Shown: positions 1-8,118 of the stretch, in pieces | How the letters are laid out: each line of letters starts with the position of its first letter | Numbering within the stretch: the stretch's first letter is position 1 | Assembly: GCA_026645815.1 (NCBI GenBank) | Contig: JAPKMR010000015.1 | Location: 1-64,000 of the forward strand | Length of the DNA stretch: 64,000 bases | Direction of reading: 5' to 3' | Source: Anaerolineae bacterium | GTDB lineage: Bacteria > Chloroflexota > Anaerolineae > B4-G1 > SLSP01 | Position numbers and translations under genes: made by a program | Notes under the pieces: model-generated | Databases searched by the model: none | The model's input: the letters and a program-made list of their open reading frames with translations, nothing else | What the model was told of the DNA's origin: nothing

Positions 1-72
1 CCCATCTTGATGGGCCTGGCAGGCCTCTCGCTCCTGAGCGGCGGCGCGGTGCTGAAACTGCGCAAGCGTTAA
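1..72 (+). CDS. C-terminal end of a surface-anchored protein (partial)
   Basis: Only the last 23 residues lie in the window. They form a Pro-starting hydrophobic stretch (ILMGLAGLSLL...VL) followed by a short basic tail (KLRKR). This layout is typical of the membrane segment and charged tail of sortase-type or similar C-terminal anchors. The LPxTG-like motif that would decide the point lies upstream of the window. Function unknown. Confidence 0.6.
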   Translation, partial: PILMGLAGLSLLSGGAVLKLRKR

Positions 73-85
73 ATTGAAATGAATC

Positions 86-122
86 CCATGAGGAGAGTCG
101 GAATATCCGACTCTCCTCATGG
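86..122 (+). terminator. Perfect 17-bp inverted repeat after the first gene
   Basis: Arms at 86-102 and 106-122 are perfectly complementary with a 3-nt loop. It starts 13 nt after the stop codon of the partial gene. No T-run follows, so it is a terminator-like or mRNA-protecting hairpin rather than a textbook intrinsic terminator. Confidence 0.5.
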
Positions 123-193
123 TGTAGATCAAAACGCCTGATACAGAATCCGTTCGACAGATACCACTTCCAAATTGAAGGACATATATAACC

Positions 194-985
194 ATGAAAA
201 AGAACACGTTCGACATCACCTCAGCAGTTAAATTCAAGGGCCTACGTCGCTTTAACCTGATCATGGGCTTTCTACATCTGATTCAAGGTGTTCTGATGAT
301 TGTCATCAGCAACGACACCACGTATCCCTTAACCACGACCTTCCCGAGATTTGACCCTGTGCTCCGGCAATTGGTGCCCGATGTGAAGAACTCAGGCGAA
401 TTGTTGTTTGGACCAGCGGTTGCCATCTTCCTGCTGCTTTCCGCCATCGCACACTTCTATCTCTCCACGATTGGCTACAAACGCTATGTCGAAAATCTCA
501 AGAAAGGCATGAATCCTATTCGCTTCTACGAATACGCGCTCAGTTCCTCATGGATGATTGTCTTGATCGCTATGCTGGTGGGCATGTGGGATATTCCAAG
601 TCTGGTGCTACTCTTCTCAGTGAATGCCACCATGAATCTCTTCGGAATCATGATGGAATACCACAACCAGTACACCGAGAGAGTCAATTGGACCTCCTTC
701 TTCTATGGCGTTTTCGCGGGCATCATGCCCTGGGTCGCCATGGGCATCTACTTCGTAACGGCGCTCCAGTCCAGCGATGCGCGACCTCCAGCCTTTGTTT
801 ATGGCATCATCGCCTCAATCTTCATTTTCTTCAACATCTTCGCCGTAAACATGGTGTTACAATATAAGAAGGTGGGCCGCTGGAAGGACTATCTCTTCGG
901 TGAACGGGTTTACATTATTCTTAGCTTGCTGGCAAAAACCGCCCTGGCATGGCAGATTTTCGCCGGGACTCTGGCGCCAGTATAG
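194..985 (+). CDS. Heliorhodopsin
   Basis: A 263-residue seven-helix membrane protein. The signature residues are visible: R110 and E113 in RFYEYALSSSWM (the helix C position of the Schiff-base counterion glutamate), the NATMNLFGIMMEYHN segment in helix D, and K248 in SLLAKTALAWQ of the last helix, the expected retinal-binding lysine. Length matches the heliorhodopsin family (about 250-260 residues). These proteins bind retinal with inverted topology (N-terminus inside) and have slow photocycles; their cellular role is still debated. No retinal-synthesis gene (carotene dioxygenase) is seen nearby, so retinal would be made elsewhere or taken up. An alpha/beta hydrolase follows 34 bp downstream, possibly in the same transcript. 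The start is the only sensible ATG. Confidence 0.9.
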   Translation: MKKNTFDITSAVKFKGLRRFNLIMGFLHLIQGVLMIVISNDTTYPLTTTFPRFDPVLRQLVPDVKNSGELLFGPAVAIFLLLSAIAHFYLSTIGYKRYVENLKKGMNPIRFYEYALSSSWMIVLIAMLVGMWDIPSLVLLFSVNATMNLFGIMMEYHNQYTERVNWTSFFYGVFAGIMPWVAMGIYFVTALQSSDARPPAFVYGIIASIFIFFNIFAVNMVLQYKKVGRWKDYLFGERVYIILSLLAKTALAWQIFAGTLAPV

Positions 986-1019
986 AAGCACAGAATGATG
1001 GGTGAAGCCCGGGAGTGAA

Positions 1020-2006
1020 ATGATGAAATTCAGCAGTATGGCTGTCAAACTATTGAAAAGGGCAAACATCGTCATGGCGAGCGTATTAGCGCTCGCCATG
1101 ATCGTTCCGTTGCTCGTACCGGTTCCGCCGCTAGAGGGGACTCTGCCGCCGGAACAGCTGGCAGATGCCGATAGCCAGTTCGTGAGGCTCGAAGGCGCCA
1201 ACATCCATTACAAGACCGGCGGCGAGGGCGAGCCTGCGTTCCTGCTATTGCATGGTTTCGGCGCGAACACGACCTCCTGGGATCGTATCATGGAACCGCT
1301 GAGCGCGCTCGGCACAGCGATTGCCTACGATCGTCCCGGTTTTGGGTTGACGGAACGCCCCCTGACCTGGGAGGGCGAAAACCCCTATAGCACCGCAACT
1401 CAACCCCGCATCGCGCTCGACTTATTGGAACATTTAGGCAAAGAGCGGGCAATCCTCGTAGGCAATTCGGCGGGTGGCACGCTGGCGCTCCATCTGGCAT
1501 TGCTCTATCCGGAGCGCGTAGAAGCGTTGATTCTGATTTCCCCCGCAGTCTACACGGGTGGCGGCGCGCCGGGGTTTGTGCGACCCCTGCTACGGACACC
1601 ACAGCTCCGCCGAATTGGGCCGCTGTTGGTGCGCGAATTTCTGGGGGAAGGCGCCTCTCTGCTCGATAGCGCCTGGCACGACCCCTCCAAGATCACACCA
1701 GAATTGCAGGAGGGTTACACCAGACCTCTGCGAGCGGAGAATTGGGATAAAGGCCTGTGGGAGATGACGGTCTCCGCGGATTACCCCGATCTCATCTCCA
1801 GACTGGAAACACTGCAGATGCCGGTGCTCATCATCACTGGCGATGATGACCGCATCGTGCCGACTGCGGATAGTGTGCGGTTGGCAGGCGAAATTCCAGG
1901 CGCGGAGCTGGTTGTCATCCCAGATTCCGGACATGTAGCGCACGAGGAGACGCCTGAAGCGGTCATGACGGCAATCGAGGATTTTCTGGCAAGGGTGGCA
2001 CAATAG
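1020..2006 (+). CDS. Alpha/beta hydrolase, membrane-anchored
   Basis: A 328-residue protein of the alpha/beta hydrolase fold. An N-terminal hydrophobic segment (about residues 18-36) is a signal anchor. The oxyanion-hole HGFG, nucleophile elbow GNSAGG (Ser150), the late acidic loop GDDDRIVP and the catalytic-His motif DSGHVAHEE give a full Ser-Asp/His triad. Substrate is not predictable; esterases, lipases and C-C hydrolases share this pattern. The ATG at 1020 is preferred over the GTG at 1002 because a GGGAG Shine-Dalgarno lies at 1011-1015. It follows the heliorhodopsin gene closely on the same strand, so the two may be cotranscribed. Confidence 0.85.
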   Translation: MMKFSSMAVKLLKRANIVMASVLALAMIVPLLVPVPPLEGTLPPEQLADADSQFVRLEGANIHYKTGGEGEPAFLLLHGFGANTTSWDRIMEPLSALGTAIAYDRPGFGLTERPLTWEGENPYSTATQPRIALDLLEHLGKERAILVGNSAGGTLALHLALLYPERVEALILISPAVYTGGGAPGFVRPLLRTPQLRRIGPLLVREFLGEGASLLDSAWHDPSKITPELQEGYTRPLRAENWDKGLWEMTVSADYPDLISRLETLQMPVLIITGDDDRIVPTADSVRLAGEIPGAELVVIPDSGHVAHEETPEAVMTAIEDFLARVAQ

Positions 2007-2061
2007 AGCAACGACAGAATCGCGGCAAACCGGCAACAGCAGGCGAGAGTTGTGCACTTAC

Positions 2062-2103
2062 AAAAACCCCCCCTCCAGCGCAGGAATCGCGCATCGAGGG
2101 GGG
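2062..2103 (-). terminator. Intrinsic terminator of the 7.1-2.1 kb operon
   Basis: Read on the minus strand, a GAGGGGGG/CCCCCCTC stem (96-103 pairing with 68-75 of the 2000s) is followed directly by a GTTTTTG run. It lies about 35 nt after the stop codon of the zinc-ribbon gene, the last gene of the radical SAM operon. Confidence 0.7.
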
Positions 2104-2138
2104 CTTCTACATGCAATGGCGAGTGGCTTCCCTTCACC

Positions 2139-2630
2139 TCACTGCCGTTCGACTTCCACCACGCCACCACAATAGGGGCATTTGTGAACCGGGGTTTTGA
2201 CGCTGAAACTGTTGCCACAATAGGCACAGCGCCGCACCACTTTGGATGGCATCAAGCCTGGGAAGACGTAGACTTCCCGGTCCTCACGTTTCTCGCGATA
2301 AGCCTCGCCACGTTCCTGAAGCAAATCAAAGGCTGCCAGCACGGATGCGTGCGGCGCACCCAGATTAGCCACCGCCTGCGCTACAGTTGTCTCGGCATCC
2401 GAGGTGCGCGCCAGTTCGGTAATGCGCCCGGCGAGCTGCGCCGGGCTGAGCGCGCGCTCGCGCGCCAATTGCCGTCCACCAAAGAAAGCCAGCGCCCCAC
2501 CGCCCGCCAATAGCAATAAGCTCAGCAATAAGCGCTTAGGCTCCTGAACAGCAGCGCACAGGAAGAGCAGCCCCGGGGCGAGCATCAGCCCACCTACAAT
2601 CACCATCGCCAGCGGCAAGAATTTCTTCAT
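2139..2630 (-). CDS. Membrane protein with winged-helix-like middle and zinc ribbon
   Basis: A 163-residue protein with two N-terminal transmembrane segments (about 5-27 and 34-51), a helical middle region that may be a small winged-helix-like domain, and a C-terminal zinc ribbon with two CxxC pairs (CAYC and CPYC). It is the last gene of the four-gene minus-strand operon that begins with the Cys-tailed DUF2207-like protein, 52 bp after the coiled-coil gene. A strong GGAGGTGA Shine-Dalgarno precedes the ATG. No enzymatic motif is visible. A role as a membrane or cytosolic accessory of the operon is inferred from position only. Confidence 0.75.
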   Translation of the reverse strand: MKKFLPLAMVIVGGLMLAPGLLFLCAAVQEPKRLLLSLLLLAGGGALAFFGGRQLARERALSPAQLAGRITELARTSDAETTVAQAVANLGAPHASVLAAFDLLQERGEAYREKREDREVYVFPGLMPSKVVRRCAYCGNSFSVKTPVHKCPYCGGVVEVERQ

Positions 2631-2682
2631 AAGTCACCTCCACACAAGTTGTGAGTTACCAATCAAGCGCGATTAGAAATGG

Positions 2683-3864
2683 CTATTTCCACTGCTTCTC
2701 AGTGGCCTCGGTGAGCGCCGCACCCAGCGATTCAAAAGCCACACGGATGGTATCATCATCCAGAGCCGCGACAAAGCCCTGCGCTTGTTGCGCAAAGCGC
2801 ACCGGGTCCTCAGCAAAACCACTCGCCGAACCAAAAGCTTTTTTGGCAGCGGTCAAAGTCTTAAAGAAATCCAGGCTCTCCTGCGGGACTGTAATCCGCA
2901 ACGGTTTGAGATATGAACTGTACTCCGCCTGCTGCTGAAGCATCTTGCGCACGCCGCCGCGGAAACCGTCCAAGCCCTGCGTCAGACCGTTGAAGAGGCC
3001 ATCCAGATGCGCTGCCTTGGTCAAGCCCTCTTGATAGCGGTCGCGCAACACATTCAACTCCGCCAATTCCGCCAACGCTGTCGCCAAATCCGGCAGAAGA
3101 CACGGAGGAGGTTCCCGTAGCCCGTCAATCACGGCGCGCGCGGTACGTTGGTGCGCCAGAAACGCGCGACGCTCTTCATCATCCAGGTAATCGAATTCCG
3201 CTTGCAACCGCGCCTGCTCCAGCAGCTTCGCTTGAACATCCTGGCGGTAGCGCTCTTGGGTCTCCGATTCCTGCTGACGCACCGTCTGCCAATCCTTACG
3301 GTGCCGCTCCAACTGTTGCTGCAATGCCGTTACCATTTTGAAGGTCTTGTTCCGCTGGCGCACCAGTTTGTTCACCGCAAAAAAGCGCCAAATGGCGCCA
3401 AGCCAACGGGCCTTTTCTTTTACGGCGGCATTGAGGCGCGCCAGTTCCGCCTCGCCGGCGGCAATATCGGCTTGCAGTGTGCGCTCTCGCTCTGCAGCCA
3501 CAAGATTCGCCGCGTGATGACCCTCGCGCGCCACCTGACTGCGCCGCAACAGCACAGCAATCTCTGCCGCCAGATCCGGCAACACCTTCTCGCGCAATTC
3601 GGTGTAGCGCGTCTCAGCCCGTTCCTCTTCCATGGGCAACAACGCCAGCACCTCGCGGTGCAACTCCGGTCCGGCGGCGCTATCCACCGCCATCAACTGA
3701 TCCACAGCCGGACCTATAGTAGTCTGATAACGCAGGTCATGCTCGCCATAGACTTTCGCATAAGCCGTCTTCAGCATCTGGAACGCCGGCAGTGTGGCCT
3801 TGATGTCCGCCAACCGCTCGGTCAGTGTTGTGTCCAGGTCCTTCAAACTTGCAACTGTTGCCAT
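2683..3864 (-). CDS. Coiled-coil protein of unknown function in the radical SAM operon
   Basis: A 393-residue, strongly helical protein rich in Glu, Arg, Gln and Leu, with long heptad-like stretches (about residues 80-230). It has no signal peptide and no recognisable catalytic motif. Two Trp-containing segments (WLGAIWRFF near residue 152) may form an amphipathic or membrane-touching helix. The stop codon of the radical SAM gene overlaps this start (TGATG; a GTG three bases earlier would give a 4-base overlap), so the two proteins are translationally coupled and probably made in similar amounts. I do not recognise a family. Scaffold, toxic-anion-resistance-like (TelA-like) or membrane-remodelling roles are conceivable but unsupported. 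Confidence 0.8.
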   Translation of the reverse strand: MATVASLKDLDTTLTERLADIKATLPAFQMLKTAYAKVYGEHDLRYQTTIGPAVDQLMAVDSAAGPELHREVLALLPMEEERAETRYTELREKVLPDLAAEIAVLLRRSQVAREGHHAANLVAAERERTLQADIAAGEAELARLNAAVKEKARWLGAIWRFFAVNKLVRQRNKTFKMVTALQQQLERHRKDWQTVRQQESETQERYRQDVQAKLLEQARLQAEFDYLDDEERRAFLAHQRTARAVIDGLREPPPCLLPDLATALAELAELNVLRDRYQEGLTKAAHLDGLFNGLTQGLDGFRGGVRKMLQQQAEYSSYLKPLRITVPQESLDFFKTLTAAKKAFGSASGFAEDPVRFAQQAQGFVAALDDDTIRVAFESLGAALTEATEKQWK

Positions 3865-5252
3865 CACTTCACCCCCACACCCTGCACGCGTCCCTCATAA
3901 CGGCGCCTAACGCGCCAGACAAACCGTGTGAGCGCACTATTTCGTTGGTGCTCCGCGAGTTCCTTAAAGCCACCCTGCTCATCCCAATACAGCGGACAGG
4001 CGCCGCAGCACAGGTCAGCATGTTCGCACTCCCGACACCCAGGCGGCAAGAATTTCTTCTCGCGCCAGTACCGGGCGGCACGGCGGTTCCAGATCACATC
4101 AAAATCCTCGCGCAGCAGATTTCCAATTCCTTGCTCAAAACTAGAACACGGCAGCACATCACCATTGGGCGCCACGGAGAGCAAGCCATCAGCGGCGGCG
4201 CAAGATTTACCACCCAAGCCATGCGCCGCAGGATTGAAGAGACACATTGGCGTCGGAGAATACCAGACAAAGCGCATACCCCGCGCCTCGGTACGTCGTT
4301 TCAAATCCAGAACAATCGGGCCAATTTCAGTGTAGCTGATATCCGGCACGCCCACCGAATCCCCTGTGCGGATGAGCATGTTCATCGAAAGGTATTCCTG
4401 TCCCATATCCGCGAGCAAGTCAATCATAGCCGGCAGCGCCGCGAGGTTTTGCCGGTTGACGGTAGTATTCGTGTGCGTGTGAATTCCTGCCGCCTTAAGG
4501 TTCTCCACCGCGCGCACGGTTTTCTCGAAAGCTCCAGGATGCCCCACCACCGCATCGTGCGTCGCCGCATCACCTGCCTCCAGGCTCACCTGTGCGGAGT
4601 GCAAGCCCTCCGCTGCCAGCTCCGCCACATAAGCGGGGTCGCCGCAGCGAATACCGTTGGTGATGAGATTGGTGCGCATGTCGCGCCCGCGCGCATGGGT
4701 GATGAATTCAGGCAGGTCGGCACGCAAGGTCGGTTCGCCCCCAGTGAAGGAGACCATCGGCACGCGCGCCTGATCCATGATCTTGTCAATAATGCGCTTG
4801 ACCTCGCCGGTGCTCATCTCCGGTGTCTGGCGTCCTCTATCAGGCGCGCTGGCATAGCAGAAAAAACAGCGGTTCTGGCAACGGTAAGTCAGCGCGATTT
4901 CGGAAATCACCGGCAGCTTGCGCTGGTGAACACCGAATCCGGTGCGTTGGATCGCAGGCGTCTCGCCAGGACGGTTCTGTAACAACGTCTCAAGCGTGCG
5001 CAGCAAAGCCCTGATATCGGAAACAATTTGCTCTTCGGGCACAGCATAACGCGTCGCGAGCGCCTTAACTACCGCCGCCACATCCACAGTTGCCGGGCGA
5101 TAGAGTGCGTCGAGCACCTCCGCCGCCGTGGCATTGAGGTATTGCACGCGGTTCGGGCGCAAAATCAACACATCATCTTCGGGGCGCACAAAGATCAAAT
5201 CGCGCGTCGCCGCGATGAAGGAAGTCGTAGCGTCAAGGAAAGTCTGGTCCAT
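3864..5252 (-). CDS. PqqD-like/radical SAM/SPASM peptide-maturase-type enzyme
   Basis: A 462-residue protein with three parts. Residues about 17-92 look like a PqqD/RRE-type peptide-recognition domain (VRPEDDVLIL...NATAAEVLDAL). Residues about 115-320 are a radical SAM barrel with C125, C129 and C132 (CQNRCFFC) for the AdoMet-binding [4Fe-4S] cluster and the GGEP motif at 171-174. Residues about 337-419 form a SPASM domain with C337, C351, C369, C406, C409, C415, C416 and C419 for auxiliary clusters. RRE plus SPASM is the architecture of RiPP maturases that make thioether or C-C crosslinks in ribosomal peptides. The gene immediately upstream in the operon encodes a protein with a Cys-rich repeat tail, the obvious candidate substrate. 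ATG at 5252 is chosen; a TTG at 5276 would add 8 residues. Confidence 0.88.
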   Translation of the reverse strand: MDQTFLDATTSFIAATRDLIFVRPEDDVLILRPNRVQYLNATAAEVLDALYRPATVDVAAVVKALATRYAVPEEQIVSDIRALLRTLETLLQNRPGETPAIQRTGFGVHQRKLPVISEIALTYRCQNRCFFCYASAPDRGRQTPEMSTGEVKRIIDKIMDQARVPMVSFTGGEPTLRADLPEFITHARGRDMRTNLITNGIRCGDPAYVAELAAEGLHSAQVSLEAGDAATHDAVVGHPGAFEKTVRAVENLKAAGIHTHTNTTVNRQNLAALPAMIDLLADMGQEYLSMNMLIRTGDSVGVPDISYTEIGPIVLDLKRRTEARGMRFVWYSPTPMCLFNPAAHGLGGKSCAAADGLLSVAPNGDVLPCSSFEQGIGNLLREDFDVIWNRRAARYWREKKFLPPGCRECEHADLCCGACPLYWDEQGGFKELAEHQRNSALTRFVWRVRRRYEGRVQGVGVK

Positions 5253-5313
5253 CAAACATCCATCAATGGTAAACAATGGCCCATGTCACATTATCGGGCA
5301 TGGTGGGTACAGC

Positions 5314-7074
5314 CTAGAACTTACTCACACAGGCGGAGTGACACGCGCTGTGGCAAGCGTCGTGAACACAGGCGGAGTGACACGCACTGTGGCAGGCATC
5401 GTGGACGCAAGCCGAGTGGCAGGCGTCATGAACACAGGCGGAGTGGCACGCACTATGGCAGGCATCGTAGCCAGCAGGCGCCTTACCCGTAATCTGATCC
5501 ACAACCTGAGCGGCAGACGCAGCCAAACCTTCCGCTTTGCGACTGAGGTCACCCGCGACTCCCTCCATCAGCCCCGCCATCATACCCGCGGTACGCACGG
5601 GAGTGGATTCGCGGACACTTTCCCACAACGAACGCGACTCACCGGATGAGGCTTTGCCCCCTACGACTTTGCCGCCAGACTCAATGGGCATGGGGCGATA
5701 GTTCCGCGAGAGCATGGACCAACCCCATAAAGGATCGGTCATGATGACGGGACGGGTGGACGTATCCTCCCCAAGCATCCGCTCCCACTCGCTCAAAGCA
5801 GAATCGGCTTTCTGCTCATAAGCCTTGCGGGTCTCCTGGCTATCTGCATTCCAAAGTTTGGACTGTAGATGCGCCGTGAGCAGTTGCAGGACATGATCCA
5901 CCGCCGATTGGCTCAACGTTCCATCATCCGCAATGCCGTCTATCAATGCCTTCTCATAATCTTCCAGCGGCGCATCGGTGGAATTGACCTCTACCTGCAG
6001 CGGCTTATGGTTCAGAATCGTAATTACGTCACGCGCCGCTAATTGCATCAAAATCAACGTCAGCACCTTGGTAGTGTCGCCAATATAGAGCGCCGCCTCA
6101 ATCATGCTCAAGTCCGGCACCTTCCCCGGTTGTTCATAGGTCTCGATTTCGATAGCGGGCGCCTGGTACACAGGCTTGGGCTGCTTGGGACGCGTCCATC
6201 GGAAAGCCAGGAAACCGATCAAGCCCACGATCGCCAAACCAGGACAGCCGAAGCAAAGTCCAGTGATCGCCCAATCTCTGGCAGTGGGCTGCGCCGGTTC
6301 AGGCGTGGAGATGGTCCCACCACCGGGAACAAGCTCCTGCGCACCTGCCGGCGCCAGGGTCAAGTGGCGCTCAGGAATATAGATCGAGGGCGTAAAATCC
6401 GCCTGTGGGCTGAGGTTTTCCTTGGAAATATAGAGCGAGAGCCAGACCTTGCCAGTTGTCTCATCCGGGGTGGGATAGTAAACCCAGCGATCAAAGCGCT
6501 CCACAATGCTAGAGTTCACGGTTAACCCGGTCGCACTCACCAAATCGCCGGTCACTTGCTCCGGTTGGGTGATATCGGCAGGCAATTCAATAGGCAGGAT
6601 AAAGGTGACGATTTGCTCCTCGATGGGCAGTGCCCATTCAAAGGGCGCCCAGGCAAGAACACGATAAGCCTCACCCTTGTAGGTCGTCTGATCCAGTCGC
6701 GCCGGCGCCGAATAGTGAATCAACACGGTATAATCCCGTCCAGGCTCCGTGCTGAAGCCGAAGTCCACACCGTACAGATTACCGCCCTGACTGCGCAGCT
6801 GCACCGGGCGCGTGGCGCCACCTTCCTCGATCGTCGAATCCAGAATTGTATGCCCCATGTCAAAGGGACCAATGGTGGTAATACCACTGCGAACATCTAC
6901 CTCATGAAAGGTCAGACGATATTTGATATCGAGAGTGCCATCACTCCGAAGCGCCACCTGGGATTCTGCTTTGAGGAGTTGTGGCGGTTCGGCAGCATGA
7001 ACGGGCAACACCCCTCCCAATAGCAAAACCAACCACAGGGATAATAACACTAGAGAACGCCTGATCCTATCCAT
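5314..7074 (-). CDS. DUF2207-like membrane protein with eleven-cysteine repeat tail, candidate radical SAM substrate
   Basis: A 586-residue protein. An N-terminal signal peptide (cleavage likely after VHA, residue 27) precedes a beta-rich extracytoplasmic domain resembling DUF2207 (about 30-240), a transmembrane helix (about 268-292), and a cytoplasmic region (about 300-530) with helical and Gly/Ser-rich parts. The last 51 residues (536-586) are a repeat: one YDAC, seven HSAC and three VHDAC units, ending VSKF. Cysteines fall at 539, 543, 547, 552, 556, 561, 565, 569, 574, 578 and 582. The predicted topology leaves this tail in the cytoplasm, where the radical SAM enzyme encoded 61 bp downstream works. 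First gene of the operon, with a GGAGAGA Shine-Dalgarno. DUF2207 assignment is tentative; the tail is read directly. Confidence 0.85.
   Translation of the reverse strand: MDRIRRSLVLLSLWLVLLLGGVLPVHAAEPPQLLKAESQVALRSDGTLDIKYRLTFHEVDVRSGITTIGPFDMGHTILDSTIEEGGATRPVQLRSQGGNLYGVDFGFSTEPGRDYTVLIHYSAPARLDQTTYKGEAYRVLAWAPFEWALPIEEQIVTFILPIELPADITQPEQVTGDLVSATGLTVNSSIVERFDRWVYYPTPDETTGKVWLSLYISKENLSPQADFTPSIYIPERHLTLAPAGAQELVPGGGTISTPEPAQPTARDWAITGLCFGCPGLAIVGLIGFLAFRWTRPKQPKPVYQAPAIEIETYEQPGKVPDLSMIEAALYIGDTTKVLTLILMQLAARDVITILNHKPLQVEVNSTDAPLEDYEKALIDGIADDGTLSQSAVDHVLQLLTAHLQSKLWNADSQETRKAYEQKADSALSEWERMLGEDTSTRPVIMTDPLWGWSMLSRNYRPMPIESGGKVVGGKASSGESRSLWESVRESTPVRTAGMMAGLMEGVAGDLSRKAEGLAASAAQVVDQITGKAPAGYDACHSACHSACVHDACHSACVHDACHSACHSACVHDACHSACHSACVSKF
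5326..5470 (-). repeat. Degenerate tandem coding repeats of the Cys-rich tail
   Basis: The DNA encoding the HSAC and VHDAC units is itself a tandem repeat. A roughly 39-bp block holding CACAGGCGGAGTG and GGCA(G/T)GC on the plus strand recurs with few changes around 5328, 5367 and 5430. Near-identical neighbouring units suggest growth by slippage or unequal recombination, so tail length may vary between strains. It is wholly inside the coding sequence and is not a CRISPR array: there are no spacers and the frame is kept. Confidence 0.75.
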
Positions 7075-7179
7075 AGAAATCTCTCCTGCAAAAATCGCTC
7101 ACATGCAGATCACTGTGCGGGACCGACTACCCCTATTGTAATACGGATTTTCTCTATCAGAAGTTGTAACAGAGGTGGG

Positions 7180-7317
7180 GTGCGTTTCATTCCGGGGGTG
7201 GCAATCTCAAACGCCCCGTGATTCTTTGCGGCGTGGCTGCGCCACGCCGCAAAAAATCACCCAAAGGAAAGGCTTTTGCATGATAGCCGTCTTACTCTTG
7301 CCCCAAGGCAAAGCACC
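7180..7317 (+). repeat. MITE-like element family 1, copy A (right end decayed)
   Basis: Shares with copies at 16663-16858 (inverted) and 40654-40811 the left end GTGCGTTTCA, the block CGGGGGTG..AATCTCA..GCCCC, and the right block ATGATAG..TCTT..CCCCAAGG. Its centre is a 20-bp inverted repeat (7218-7237 with 7241-7260, loop TGC, one mismatch). The right terminal repeat is degraded. It sits between the divergent... rather, same-strand phosphatase and DUF2207 genes and fills most of that intergenic space; the hairpin could also end transcription of the phosphatase neighbour. Confidence 0.65.
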
Positions 7318-7337
7318 GCGGGCAGGCGAAGACGCCC

Positions 7338-8036
7338 TTAGAGAATGATATAACGCCGGTGTTTGAGAGGCTCCCCCAGATGGCTGCGTTCATTGAAGAG
7401 ACAAATCGTGGCGCCCCCTCTGTGAAAATCAATGACGGAAACCGAGGCATTATCCGCCCAGAAAGGCATATGCCGGCGCAGGTCGCCGCCGGCGACAAGG
7501 GTCAACATCCCCTTAATCACGCCGCCATGTGTGACCGCGGCGACCGTCTGTCCCAGATGCACGCGCTGAATGGTATCCCAAAACGCGACAATGCGAGCGC
7601 GAAAAACCTCTTCGTCCTCCATGCCGGGGATTCGAGGGCGAAGCATGGGGGAATCCCAGGTTACGGTGAGCCAGTCCCGCAATTCCTGATGGAGAGCAGG
7701 ATCCAGTTGCGCGAGTTCAGCCGCGTCACGGTCGGAAACAGCGCCAAAATCGAACTCGATGAGATCCGCACTGACCCGCGGCGACAAGCCGATAGCAGCA
7801 CCGATGATGGTTGCGGTTTCATAAGCCCGGCTCAGGGGGCTGGAGTAAAGCACGTGAACAGCGTAGTGCTCCCGCAGCCATTCTCCCGCCCGGTGCGCCT
7901 GCTCGCGCCCCTGAGCATCCAGGGGAATTTCGGTGCGACCTTGAATGCGACCCTGAGCGTTGTGAGCGGTGCGACCATGTCGCACCAGAATCAGGCGTGT
8001 GGCTTCAGCCGGTGTGATTTCAAGAAGATCCAACAT
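7338..8036 (-). CDS. Histidine phosphatase family protein
   Basis: A 232-residue cytoplasmic protein of the phosphoglycerate-mutase-like histidine phosphatase superfamily. The catalytic RHG (R19, H20, G21 in ILVRHGRTAHN), the YSSPLSRAYETA motif and the later THGG motif with the second catalytic His are all present. Substrates in this family range from 2-phosphoglycolate-like sugars to alpha-ribazole phosphate and cannot be assigned here. ATG 8036 is chosen: the reading frame stays open 44 codons further upstream, but an AAGGAGG Shine-Dalgarno lies 12 nt before this ATG, family homology begins here, and the upstream part overlaps the divergent promoter at 8119-8147. Confidence 0.85.
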   Translation of the reverse strand: MLDLLEITPAEATRLILVRHGRTAHNAQGRIQGRTEIPLDAQGREQAHRAGEWLREHYAVHVLYSSPLSRAYETATIIGAAIGLSPRVSADLIEFDFGAVSDRDAAELAQLDPALHQELRDWLTVTWDSPMLRPRIPGMEDEEVFRARIVAFWDTIQRVHLGQTVAAVTHGGVIKGMLTLVAGGDLRRHMPFWADNASVSVIDFHRGGATICLFNERSHLGEPLKHRRYIIL

Positions 8037-8118
8037 GGGAACAATCTGCCTCCTTGTGAATTCATACACGCAGTGTACCGCATTTTGGGGGTCGCACCAA
8101 CCCCAAGTGGGTGGAATA

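Noticed and set aside
5326-5470. CRISPR-like appearance of repeated blocks
   Set aside because: There are no unique spacers, units vary in length in multiples of three and preserve the reading frame; it is a coding repeat.
5128-5649. Plus-strand open frame with Gly-Val-Thr repeats opposite the Cys-rich tail
   Set aside because: It is the antisense shadow of the tandem repeat in the DUF2207-like gene. It has no ribosome binding site and overlaps two well-supported minus-strand genes.
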